DNA of 50,437 nt, taken from Collodictyon triciliatum. Lineage: Eukaryota > CRuMs. Below, piece after piece: positions 24,661-36,624 of this stretch. A model generated the notes under the pieces. That model saw nothing but the letters and a program-made list of their open reading frames with translations. It did not search any database and was not told where the DNA came from. A program made the translations under genes and the position numbers. The stretch spans positions 1 through 50,437 of the forward strand of contig JBHJMP010000840.1 in the NCBI GenBank assembly GCA_043381765.1. The letters run 5' to 3'. Each line of letters opens with the position of its first letter. Positions within the stretch are counted from its first letter, which is position 1.

Positions 24661-27600
24661 ATGCTGCACAATTCAATCACAACATCCACAAGCACGCTGA
24701 ACGAAGAGACCGACTCTGTCCGAAGCAACAGAGACATCGTCACGGGCTCTCAGACGGGAAACAAACAGGCAGGTTCACTTTCGCGTCAGATACTCGACCG
24801 TAATGCACGCACAAGCCGGACAGCCATGAATCAGGCCATAAACTCAGCCGCAGCTGCACGTGAGGGTCTCTTTATCCTGTCCCTCTTGATGGACGTCACC
24901 ATGGACGAGCTCCGCAAGGTCGAAAAAATTGACATCAGCGGCAAACGGCTCATCCGCGTCCCCAACGGATTGTCGCTGCTTCCACAGGTTTATCGCTTGC
25001 ATGTGGACGACAATCACCTGAAAACCGTCCCGACTGGCGAGATTCGCGCATTGTCTCTGCTGACCCGGCTTGGATGCACACAGAACCAACTCACAGGGCT
25101 GCCCAACGACCTATTTGCACACTGCCCTCCCATCCGCAAGCTCTATCTCAACAACAATCGCCTCAGCGGCATCCCACAGACAGTCTCTATTTTGACTGCG
25201 ATGACGGTTTTGTCTCTCCATCACAATCACATATCGGTCTTCCCTTCTTGTCTACTTTCCGGTGTCCTTAATACCTTGGCTGATCTGAACCTATACCACA
25301 ATCGACTCAGCGCTGTACCCGCAGGGTTGTCATTGCTCACTGGACTCACGTACCTCTCTCTGGCGCATAATTTATTGTCGTGTTTCCCAGTCGATGTGTT
25401 ACCGTCGCTGCGCCGTTTGCAGCAGCTCATCCTCAGAAACAACAAGCTTACTGGGCTCCCGCCTGATATAGGACGGTGTTCCGCCATCTCTGTTCTCCTT
25501 CTGGAAGATAATCAGTTGTCTATACTGCCTGATTCCATCGGAGATCTAATCTCCCTTCGAGAACTATCTATAGGTCGCAGGCAAAGTGGGAACAAAATCA
25601 CAAGCTTGCCATTCTCACTCGGACAGCTGTCGAGGCTGGAAACACTATGTTGTGACTCAAACCCAATCATGTCGCCCCCGCCGAATCTCCTTCTTCAAGG
25701 CCCTGAGCCTGTCCTGTCCTACCTTAGAATTGCAAAAGCCCACGGCACTGACTGGTGGCGACGCGGCCGTGTCGTAATTGTTGGGCAACCATCTACAGGA
25801 AAATCATCACTTATACAAGCTCTTCAGTTACATGGCCACGCATTCACTCAATCTCATAGCTCTATGGGCAATATATCCCCGCGTCCCACTACTCCAGGCT
25901 CTCAAAGCTTGGGTTTCGCAAGGAACTTCTCTAAATCCGAACCCAGTTTACAGCTCCCTCCAGTCTCACAAATGTTGCACTCGCAAAACTCACATCCTAT
26001 TATGGGGCCCAAAAAATCTCTTCCGCCAACACCCGTGGCGAACGCAAATGATATCCAAGTGATACATAGTGATGTCCTGCTTCAATTGGCATGCGTTGAT
26101 TTGGACTTGGACAATGAATACCGCTGGACATTGCCCTACTTTTTGACCCAAATGTCTGTTTTTATCATAACTTTTGACGTGACCAAACCAATTTCACAGT
26201 CTGATTTAGTGGAATGGCTTTCCTTTTTGTCAACAATGGTATCCTGTCCTCGAGTGATTCTTGTAGGGACATTCATCGATTTGATCCCTGATTCAGTACT
26301 ATTTCCTGCTCTAGAACCATCTACACCAGAAACACCGAATTCATCAAGCATCCCTTCTCTCAGCAAATCCAATATAGATGTCAACATTGAAAATTGCTTC
26401 ACATTCAAGCTCGACCAAGAAATACGGAACTTGGTTGCACCATTTGAAGGCAAAGTCCACCTCGATGGGCCAATCTACGTGTCTTCTCAGACAAATTCAA
26501 GCCTATCAGAACTTCAAATATGCATCGCATCGGCTGTTTTGCAAATGGGGTCCTCACACTGTCAAGTTCCACACCCTTACCTAAGAGTTGCCAATCTAGT
26601 CTTGCAGGTACAAAAGTTTCGACCAATCCCCATTTGCGACGTGAAAGAGATAGCAGATGAAATAACTCTGGATGATGAATTCAATACTTCTGCTGTCTTG
26701 TTCGAAAGTATCTTGCCATTCCTTCATGACGTGGGGTTGGTCATTTGGTCCCCAGCGCAAACGCTAAGACACAAAGTTATTTGCAAGCCTGAGTATCTCA
26801 TGCAAGTAGTAACGAAAGGGCTTACGTCTCTCCAGAGGAATCACAACGCCTGCGGTTCTTATACTAGAGACCAGCTAGTTCAGGTATTTGATGTCGATGG
26901 CTCTGGAAACTCAAGCTATATTATCGAATTTCTGGTGCAACATAACCTGGCTTTCTTTTCCGCATCATCAGAGGAATATATAATTCCATGCCTGTTACCA
27001 GAAGGGCTACCCCCAAAGCACATATGGCCCCTTCTCCTAACATCATCTGCGGCGTACTATTCTTTCACTACATGTTTGATTCGATGCCGATATTTACCTC
27101 CGGGCCTATTTGATTTGCTAAATGCATATTTCAACTCTGCGATGTATGTGGACACGAAAAAGTCACACAGTGTTTATTTCGGTCGCTCCCACTCCATATT
27201 TTGCTTAACAGACCGAAAATCCTCAGCGCCTAAGGCCAATTACCAAGTTCTTATTCAGCACATCAGCGCCGACCGAGGTATTCTGGTGCAAGTGCGTTCT
27301 TTGACGGAAGCTTTAAAGTCATGGACCGGGATTCAGGATGTTTTACAAGATATCCGCAGAATTGCAGAGGTGTTTCCTGGGCTCGAATACGATGAAGACC
27401 TTGTTTGCCCGTACTGCATATCGCAATACGGTTCGGCTCATATAGGCAACTTGGTCCCCATCTGGAGTTTGCACGAACTCGATGAAAATGTTTCGTGTGG
27501 AATACACAGCACACCGTGGAAACAATGGAGGTCATCTAATAAGCTCCAATTGCTAAAACAAGCTCAGGCGTCCTCGTTTCGGTTACCAAAGGCCCCATCT

Positions 27601-28942
27601 CTCTTTTGGATTGAACAAGGAGGTGACGAGAAAGAATGCACTGTCCGTCTTGTTTGTGATTGTCCAGGCTCACCCCACTCGATTGATGGAGTATGTTACC
27701 CGGTCAAAGACATCGGGTCGTTCATCATGGAAAATCAGGCCTTACTCATGACAAACTTTGCCTATTTGAAGCTAATATCAGATAGGCTCGAAATCAGAAC
27801 ACAAATACCCGGAGCTACGGAAGAAAGGCAAAAATCGGCTTCGGAGATAGAGAGGGATATCCACGCCATTCAATTGATGCTGTCGGAAAGGAGAAAAATG
27901 CAGACCGAGATATATATCGAAGACCAATCGTGGGAAAACTATCTGACTGAATCTGATCCGAAGCTGAACTGGCAAGCGAAAGTCACTCCTGTTGTTCTGT
28001 CCAACGGGCAGCTGCGGTGGCTGTGTGGGACTTGCTCTCTTAAATACCATAATACGCAGGCTTCGTCATCTACTCGAGGCTCGTCCAGAGACACAATTCT
28101 GAGTGGAAATCTGCTGAAACTGGGTGGAATCGGTAAGGTCAAGTCAAAGTGGCAGACTCGCTACTGTGTCATAGATGAGAAATCTGCAAGGCTGATTTAT
28201 TTCAAGTCGGAAGGAGACCGAAAACCTGCAGGCGAAATCGACCTTAAAGCCATAAAGGTTTTTATCTTCCTTTTTCTTCTCCTGAATCGCTATTCATCTC
28301 TCTTTATCGGATTGTAATGTCAATATTTTCCCCCTTCGTTTAATTCAAAGGATATTGTAATACCGATATGATTTTTTCTTTTTCTTTTTCTTTTTCTTTT
28401 TCTTTTTCTTTTTCTTTTTCCTAATAATAATTAAGTAAAATAATTAAATCGTGCTCCAGTATATCAGCGAGTCAGAGTCACCTGACAACACCCCAGGATT
28501 TGTCTTCTGCATCCCATGCGCCTCAAAAGCATATTACTTCAAGGTTTTGCTCTATATCATCCTTTTCAATTTCATCATTTATTTTCAAATAGTTTCATAG
28601 ACTCTTTATCATCTGGTATCGACTGCCTGGAGTTCCTCCTCATAATATACGACTAGCTCACAAATCCTTACTCTTCAGTCGGACACACAAGCCTCAAGAA
28701 ATCAATGGGTCGGCAGCATTCGCCGGGTCATGGAAGCAAATTCGTAGCCATTTTTCTTTTTCTTTTTTTTCTTTTTTCTTTTCTTTTTCTTTTTCTTTTT
28801 CTTTTTCTTTTTCTTTTTCTTTTTCTTTTTCTTTTTCTTTTTCTTTTTCTTTTTCTTTTTCTTTTTCTTTTTCTTATAATCCCCTGATAGTTCTTTTCTG
28901 AAATACCGACACCACTCTGACTGTCACAAAGATGAGCGGTAA
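24661..28942 (+). CDS. Roco protein: LRR - Roc GTPase - COR - PH, no kinase
   Basis: Roco proteins are dimeric GTPases with LRR sensor arms. Exons are 24661-28257, 28460-28543, 28679-28743 and 28891-28942, giving 1265 aa. LRRs occupy about aa 80-360 (repeats such as LTYLSLAHNLLSCFP). The Roc P-loop is GQPSTGKS at aa 375-382, and the G4-like element is VGTFID near 535-540. An inserted Ser/Pro-rich loop of about 80 aa follows the P-loop. Where the G3 DxxG should be there is DLDLDNEY (about 480), so no G3 motif is visible. A COR-like region occupies about 600-900. Cys pairs (CPYC near 915 and CGTC near 1117) suggest a small zinc ribbon. A PH domain (SKWQTRYCVID at about 1158, ending NQWVGSIRRVM) is completed by the three small downstream exons. 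No kinase domain follows. Exon 1 is 3.6 kb without an intron, unlike all its neighbours. The short last exon (SFLKYRHHSD...) is the weakest part. Confidence 0.93.
28377..28420. repeat. (TTTTTC)n in Roco intron 1
   Basis: Seven copies within intron 28258-28459, on the coding strand. Confidence 0.93.
28757..28876. repeat. (TTTTTC)n in Roco intron 3
   Basis: About 20 copies inside the 147-bp intron 28744-28890, so almost the whole intron is repeat. The same hexamer is in intron 1 of this gene. Confidence 0.95.
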
Positions 28943-29441
28943 ATACATATAGGAAAACATAATTCCCGGTATCCTGCTCGTGTCCCGAAAAAACAAACAA
29001 AACAAACAAAACAAACAAAACAAACAAAGAAACAAAAAACAAACAAAACAAAACAAAAAGTTTTATAGAGTGAGTTATATGAGCTTCCAGTCTAAAGTCA
29101 TGCGCACGGTTGTTCATCGTATTTCCTTGCTGGTTGAGTGGTGTGGGTCGCTGGGCTTCCCAGACTCCAGAGAACGCGCAACCTGTCAAACCAACACAAA
29201 ACAAAACAACTTTGAATCGAGTAAAGGAAAAAAAAAGAAAAAAAAATACAAAACGAAACAAAACGAAACGAAACAAAAGAGAGAATAGGGCAAGAGGCAG
29301 TGGCTAAGGCTGGAACACACACTGCCAGAGACTCATTTTCACGGCCGAATACTTCTTGGAGCTGCAAAGAGGCGTGGATCATGAACGCAGACAATGATCT
29401 TTGCCTTTGAATCCCCTTTATTATGCAGGAACAACGCAACA
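28943..29441. other. intergenic spacer with A-rich repeats
   Basis: Contains (AAACAA)n at 28988-29058 and a degenerate AAACGAAAC/AAAG tract at about 29187-29282. The rest is unassigned; no gene is recognised. Confidence 0.5.
28988..29058. repeat. (AAACAA)n repeat
   Basis: Imperfect AAACAAAC array just 3' of the Roco stop. Confidence 0.9.
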
Positions 29442-32400
29442 TGAACCAAAACTTTTCTTCAGGCCGTCCCGTCGGCTTTTACGCCTCCCATTCCACGCGT
29501 CCAAGCGTTTCTTCAGCTTCCAAAGTGTCAGCAAGATCTGGCTCCCATACAGAGTACCTGTTTCATTCATGATCGACGCCAAAAATACAGAGAAAAGAAG
29601 GCGGAAGTTGAGGCTCACTTCTGTTCTATTTTGCTTTTGCTTTTGCTTTGTTCTTTTTGCTTTGTTTTTTCTTTTTCATTTGGTAAACGATAAACCCGGG
29701 TAGTTCTGTTATCAACTCGAATTACCCGACTAGAAGAAACGAAAAGGTGGTCACCGAAGAGGACTTCATCGAGGTTTACAACAAAACTAGTTTCTTTTTC
29801 TTTTATAAAAGTGCCTTCTCTGCTGTTTTCTATCTGAAGTGAAATTCAGCAGGGCGATTATTTCTATCAAAATGATCATTAAACCCACTCTTTGCTCATA
29901 GTCATCTATCTCATGCATGATTTGCATACCATTAATTATCAAAACATGGTCAAAAATGCTAACCAATTAGAAAATTAAAATCGAACCATCATATATTACA
30001 TTATTTCGTCCCGAAGTATGTCTAAGTTTGGTGGAATGTGATAATAATGAAAAGTGTTTGAGGTTATCTTAAATTGTGAAAAAAAATTTTTTTTTTCTTG
30101 TAGTTTCTGTTCAGTAGAAATGTAGTAGTGAATAGAAGCGAATTACGAATCTTGTTTCTAGAAGCTGATAGGGTATACTCAGAAAATAATTATTCTTAAT
30201 AATACAAATGTAAAAAAAAACGATTTTTAAAAGAGAGAATTCCTGTGAATATTTTATGATTTGTTAACGAAAAGTCACATGTAGGATGGGGACGGAATTC
30301 TTAACCAAAAAGAGTTTCGAGAGTTAAATGATCGCATTCAAAAACCATGTAAAGTTATATCCAAGATTATTTTCACATATTTTCAACATCTTAGATGATT
30401 TATTACTACAAATTATATTATGGACTGAAGAGTTCTTCTTCGCATATATATATATCGGATTATAGTGAAAATAAATATCAAATTACCCAATCGCATCTTT
30501 TTGGGAGGCTCATGCAATCCTACAACATGGAGAAAGACCATCGCGATACCAAAACTAGAACAAGAAAAAATAACATACTACAATCCACAGGTTTATTCAC
30601 CTTAGAATCCTATTTACATTAGTGATTCTATGTTGGGGCATCTGTCACCATTTTGCACCATGCTTTATTTATTTTATATTTTATTTTAAAAAAGAAGAGA
30701 TCATCTGATTTACTGCCAATATGTTTAGGTTGATGAGTGGCATCCTGGGTTAGTAGAATTGGAGAGAAAGGCGAAAGAGTCGGCAACTATTCTGCTATTT
30801 GTAGTTGACGATCAAACACGAGCTGTTGTGTCCATGCTCGAGGTTACTTTTTTTTTTTCCTTTTCTATGTCTTGTATTGTGGAGTGTAGATTGTTTATTA
30901 TTGATTATTGATTCTTCATTTCTCATCTTTTAATATCCAAAGGCTGCCGAGTTTATAGGTCGTGGACGTCATTTAGTGCTTACGGCACAGGAAGTGAAAA
31001 CCAACTTGGTCTTTGGTGACTCAACCCTAGACCAGGATGAAGTTGATGCGCTGAATGAAGCCAGGGTAAATCGTAGATAATGAAAATGATATGACGCAAA
31101 TACCTTTTAAATTGTGGGTCTACATATACATCCGATTGCTTGGTTGTTCTCTGATTCCGAAAGAAAAAGTGAGACACATTTTTATCTCATATTCACCACC
31201 GTAATTATCAGCATCTGGTCTCTTTGCTGGCCCGAAAATCTCATCTGGTAAAACATCGCCGCTTAGTCCAACAAATAGTCTTAAGACCTTTTTTTTTTTT
31301 TATAGTCATTTGGCCGGATCTCATTGCATAGGACTTTCATCATTTCGTGTATATTTTACGATTATGCTATATTCTTCCTCTAAATTGTGAATTTTTTACT
31401 TAGGAGACTTTTTCGAGTGTTACTGCAGCAGTGTTGCATATCATATCTTTATTTGACCCGCTCACGCAGAGAGTTAAAAAGACTTCGGTTTACACGCCAT
31501 ATAAACTTTCAGCTGGCATGATGTATTCTTTTTTTTTTTATCCCGACATACATACAGTCAACCTGTTGGATCTTATCTGTTGCATCATCTATCTCATGTT
31601 AAGATGCAGAGGACTTATACTCAACTGGTCCCCTTTCAATTTATGAAAGCTAATCATTTGCCGACAATAGAGATGATTCAAATATAATGGATATCTTTAT
31701 CGACAACGGTGGCGAAGTAGATCCAGAGACCCTTACAATCGTCTTTAACTATTTGGGATTTTACCCGTCCACTTCCGAGGTCGAGACTTTCTCCGTTTTT
31801 CGTTTTGTCTTGTTTTGTCTTGTTTTGTCTTGTTTTGTCTTGTTTTGTCTTGTTTTGTCTTGTTTTGTCTTGTTTTGTCTTGTTTTGTTTTATGCAAAAA
31901 TATAAAATGGTAGTACGACAATTTATTTTGATTTTAAGCATCTAATCAATATATAGATGAAAAAAATATTCGGCGCTATTGATAAGAACAAGGATAACCG
32001 AGTTGATTTCGAAGAGTTTTCGTCCTTTTTGATCTACTTGGCGGTAAGAATGACGGAAATACAAACCAATATAAAAAAGGAGGGAAAATTAGAACATTCT
32101 TGTGATGCCCTTAGAATTAACTCGCCCTTCGCTAACAGGAGCTTCAAGATCAAAATTCTCCATTTCGCAATTTGACTATGTCTTCTGCTTTGTTGCGCAT
32201 ATCCTCCAACGTTGATTCATATGATATGAATAAATTAATCAGTTATACATTCAATTTTCTTGATTTTTTTTGTGTGTAATTTGTTGTATGAGGCCAGTTT
32301 TCTGTTGAAATTATTTGTTCCAGCCTTAAAAAAAAAAAATAATAATAATTGGACTTTACTAACACAAAGATTTTCCCCAGGCCGAGTGGAACAGACCAAC

Positions 32401-33354
32401 AAAATCGCTTCCTTTGTATATCTTGGAGGGAGGTATTTGGATTTTCCGCTTTTGCTATCTATCTCATGATATTTGATTATTACCACACACATATCTAATG
32501 ATTTTATAACAAATTCGCATTACTATCTTATTATTTTACCTTTCCTTCTGACATAGCGACTAAATAATTGATAATTTTATGTAACAGCTTCTCTGGTAAT
32601 GATTGGAGAAAAGATATTGCAATTCCAGCCCTAGCGTCTGCAAGAGTTACCTTTTTCAACCCCCAGGTAAGAATCTAGTATGCACTGTACAAACTCACTA
32701 AACAAAGCGAAAACTCACCCTATTTTCTTACGTATATATAGATCGGCCGTGATTTCCCTAACTTCTCCTGCATCGAGTGGAACGGTCGAAATCAGTGCTC
32801 CGTGTTCCTTTTTGTCATATCCTCAGATGCACGCTGCATTAAGGGATTGGCCGAGGTGATTATTTATGCTTATCTGGTCAAGGCGCACACTTGAAGATAA
32901 ATTTTCAATCGCCTGCTTCTAAGGGTATTTGGTTTCGTGAAATAGGCTGCCTATTATATCGGCCTCGGACGTAGTGTTGTGCTTGTCATCAATGACGTGA
33001 AAGAAGGAGCCAGGTTGGATGCTCGTGCATACCTCTCCATTTGATTCATAGAAGAATATGTTCTGTTTCATGATTCTTTCTTTTGTTTGTTTGTTTGTTT
33101 GTTTGTTTGTTTGTTTGTTTGTTTGTTTGTTTGTTTGTTTGTTTGTTTGTTTGTTTGTTTGTTTGTTTGTTTGTCCCTAAAAAGCATCAACATGAAACTA
33201 TAGCTTTGGCTCAAAGCCTGTGGCTGCATCGGAGCTAAAAGATCTGAATCGTGGCCGTGCCTATCTCCGTGAATCCGCAAAGGTGGCGTCTGTGCCTGTC
33301 TTTGACGACGTGACATCTGCCATTCAGCACATCATCAAATTGGGAAGAAAATAG
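29442..33354 (+). CDS. tandem nucleoside 2-deoxyribosyltransferase-like protein with EF-hand region between the copies
   Basis: Two copies of a Nuc_deoxyri_tr-like domain. Copy 1: RIFLGGSCNPTTWRK.IAIP...YYNPQ (30466-30590), VDEWHPGLVELERKAKE (30729-30842), AAEFIGRGRHLVLT (30943-31065). Copy 2: FVYLGGS|FSGNDWRKDIAIP...FFNPQ (32381-32432, 32588-32666), then 32742-32855, then AAYYIGLGRSVVLV (32946-33013), ending 33204-33354. Between them are a degenerate EF-hand (DNGGEVDPETL, about 31660-31779) and a near-canonical one (DKNKDNRVDFEEF, 31957-32043), then 32139-32241. The start MNQNFSSGRP (29442) and early exons (to about 29555; 29710-29789) are tentative, as are the boundaries at 31405-31680. Family members cleave or transfer N-glycosidic bonds of nucleosides. 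The conserved Glu before AA is kept in both copies. Substrate is unknown; calcium control is inference. Confidence 0.8.
31799..31888. repeat. 10-bp tandem repeat (TTTTGTCTTG)n between EF-hand exons
   Basis: About nine exact 10-bp copies in intron 31780-31956, on the coding strand. Confidence 0.95.
33080..33174. repeat. (TTTG)n tetranucleotide array in last intron
   Basis: About 23 copies in intron 33014-33203 of the deoxyribosyltransferase-like gene. Confidence 0.96.
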
Positions 33355-33675
33355 TTTGGACGCTACTCTCATCCCTTTCCTTCTGCCTTGAGTGGACATC
33401 TCTTGCTCGCTCGGCCTTCTCGTAGATGACATGCCATCTAAATGGCCCATACAAGAGCCAATAAATCAAAGGCAGACCTATTCGAGAATGAAAGAGGCAG
33501 GAAAAATAACAAAGAAATGAAATATTCAAAAATAAAACAAAAAAGTAAATCGGAAGGCAAAAAGAAAAGCGAAATACAAAGAATATCTTGTAATAGGCTG
33601 ATTTCATTTCTTTTTTTTCTTCCTGTTGTTAATTTGTTACTTTGTTCGTTTGTTTATGGCACTCTAACAAAGGCT
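33355..33675. other. convergent intergenic region
   Basis: 321 bp between two convergent stop codons. It is A/T-rich with no recognisable gene and must hold both 3'UTRs. Confidence 0.6.
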
Positions 33676-36527
33676 TCAAGCAACTGCGAGATTCAACCAA
33701 TCCCACAACCCACTGCCTGAGTTCGGGGCAGCCCCAATCACCGAGTCGTACACTTCCAGGAAGCGTTGGCGGAGAGAAAGCAAGCGCCTTTGGCGCTCAC
33801 TCAGGTGCAGCAGAGACGACGATGCCGGACGCTCCGTTCGCAAAGGACGCCGGCTTTGATTGCGGCTGCTCTTTGTCTCTGATAGCGGGATGTCCCTGGG
33901 CGCTGTATCTCTTCCTGGTGCGAAGACTTCCTGCATGTCGAAGGGTGGCTCGAAGGACGAATCCGATTCCACAACACTGGACGGTTCGTTCAGGAGAAGA
34001 ATACTGGTCTCTGCACCGATTCCCTCGTCTCCCTCGTTTGCAACTGCTTCGGCAGTTTGGTTTGTGCGTTTCGGTTGGGGGCTGTCTCTGACTCCGCTTC
34101 GGGTTGTTGCAGAGGGCAGAGAAGCTACGCGAATGGGCTGCGCCTGTTGCGTGTGGTGGACTTGGTGGCTTTGGAGGCCGTCATAGTCTTCCAAGAGAAT
34201 CGGCCTCTGCACAAGCCCATCTCGCATGGTTGTGTAGACGAGCTTCACTGACGTCGACAGAGCTGCATCAATAAACGGGCGAGCCTCAAACTGCTCTGCG
34301 GCGAGTTTGTCACCAGGGGTGGTAGACGATATCGATATTAAATCAGAACGAGGTGTTCCTGCGATGAATAGTGATTTGTGTCGCTCCTTCGCCGTCTGTT
34401 CACGAGCTCGTCTTCTCTCCATGGCAGAGATGATTTCCCAACTGCCCACTGATTCAGGTGACTTTGTCTAATAAAATCAGGAGATAGTATATTATACTTC
34501 TTATCCTTCGTGAATTTATTTTATTTTATTTTATTTTTTATGATAAAAACAAGTCGTTTTTCATTTTTTTAACCGAATATATTAATATTTATAAATATAT
34601 TGGATAAATAGATATATGATTTTTTTTGAGAAGCCTGGCAGTAGAACACACCATCGATCCGGCATCTACCCATGACGCCGTAAATCCTTCTTCCACAGAA
34701 TCGCCTGTTATTCGATAAACATCGTGCGCGATGAATCCGTCCCCAGGACTCAGCTGTTGCAGGGCAATAATATCCATCATGTTTGCGCTGGCCTACATTT
34801 CATTTCTAAGGATTACCATGTCTGCTTCCGAATAAACATAGTGTTTTAAAAAAAAAGCAATTCTTTTCCAAGTATGTTTGTCTGTTCCTTCTTAAAGGAG
34901 TCTAATTACCGGTTCATCTTTCGGTAGGGACGACTGACGCACCAAATCATCAAGAAAGCTCGGATCTGGTTTGATGTGGCCTTGTCTACCGACCCAAAAC
35001 TGGTCAGAACGAGGCCGAGAACTCTGGTTTGCACTTAAAGGGTGATTATCAGTCTGCATTGGTCCCCGCACCAGTTGGATATCGTCTCCTTCCATGTCAA
35101 ACAGCACATCTTTTCCAAGTTGCTCATCACTAAATCTCTCAGCACTGAATTCAGCCGGATCGTTTTCCGTAGAGTCGCCCGATATTTTCTGTATAGATGT
35201 GTATTTATTGGAAACTGCTTAAAAATAAAAAGAAGAAAAACAGATTTCGTGATATCAGAACCATGTGTTTCGCAAATTATTATCATTATTCTTTTTTAAA
35301 ATAAAAAAACAAATCAAGAAGGAAGCATACATGTGGGTCTTCCGTATTCCTGGAGTCGTTTTCGTATTATTTTTTTAATTCGAATAATTATGGTGAGCAA
35401 CTGCCACACATATCATGATTGGTCTAAAATGTAAATACACTGAATGTGGCATTTGATATAACAATTTTAAGAAATCAATACGGAAGTAGAGCTGCTTGGT
35501 CAATAAAGGAGCCATTCTTATAAGTTGCGTGAAGACTTTCTGCAATATCCTTGCTACTTGTAGATTCTCTTCTGCTTGCACTTCGATGGTAAGAAAGTGA
35601 ATACTCGTCTTCGGTAAGATATTGGAGAACTTCATAACAAAAATGGAATATGTCTTCCCCTCTGGAAAATCGGTGGCAAAACTGGTGGCTTTTTAATTAA
35701 TTAATTTTTATTATGTTTTACTAAATGTAACCATGATTAATCAAAATTTGCGAGGATATATCCGCACCTTAGAATAATTGATGGTTTGGTGAATAAAATA
35801 GTTGCTTGAATCTGTAATACCAGAATAAAAACCAATCGTATGTGATGTTCAAAAACATAATCTCATCTACGGTCAATGAGGGGTGTATTTCTCCTTCTGC
35901 CCACAAGAGGATTCGGATGAGGCTGATAAACAGCGGGGTTCTATCCCAGCCTGCAAAATGTGAATATGTTCAGTTCTTGCTGTGGTCGATAAATGTAAAA
36001 AGGAGATTATTTAAAAAAAAATTGTGACAGATTGACCTTTTATATTTCTGTTGTTCTATCCATGAAATAAAATAAAGGAGGAGAGAAATCATCTTTCATA
36101 AGAGAGAAAAACCTGAGATGCAGTGCACAAGTAAGCCAAGATTAGATGCCGGGTCGGCAAGGTACTACGCAATATAATATACTTTTATTTCACAATATCG
36201 TATTTCCATAGAAAATTAGATATAAACGCAAAGAGCACATCGAATTTGCTTCTAGGTGTTCGCGTACATGCAAGATAAGGAAAACATATGACTGTGTAAG
36301 CTTGATTAAATCCCAATCTCTATATTCAGCCCAGTCCCACGGGAAATCAATACATGATCGGATGGTTATTTCTGCTGTGTTCTCTGGATTTTGCCAACTG
36401 AAATACATGTCTCTAGCTAATTAATTTTGGAAATAAGTTAATCATAATCAGAAAGACATAAGCAACATGCAATTTATTGATCAACACTCAAATTAGTTCT
36501 TTATTGTGAGTTATTTGGCCATTTAGC

Positions 36528-36624
<97 letters not shown>

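Noticed and set aside
24661-28942. Roco gene as LRRK-type kinase
   Set aside because: No kinase motifs follow COR; the C-terminus is a PH domain.
29401-29703. 100-aa plus-strand frame and its antisense partner 29421-29618
   Set aside because: No family signal; a different frame here (MNQNFSSGRP) phases into the deoxyribosyltransferase-like gene.
33642-34251. Plus-strand frames opposite the MTMR14 last exon
   Set aside because: They are shadows of the well-supported 262-codon minus-strand exon.
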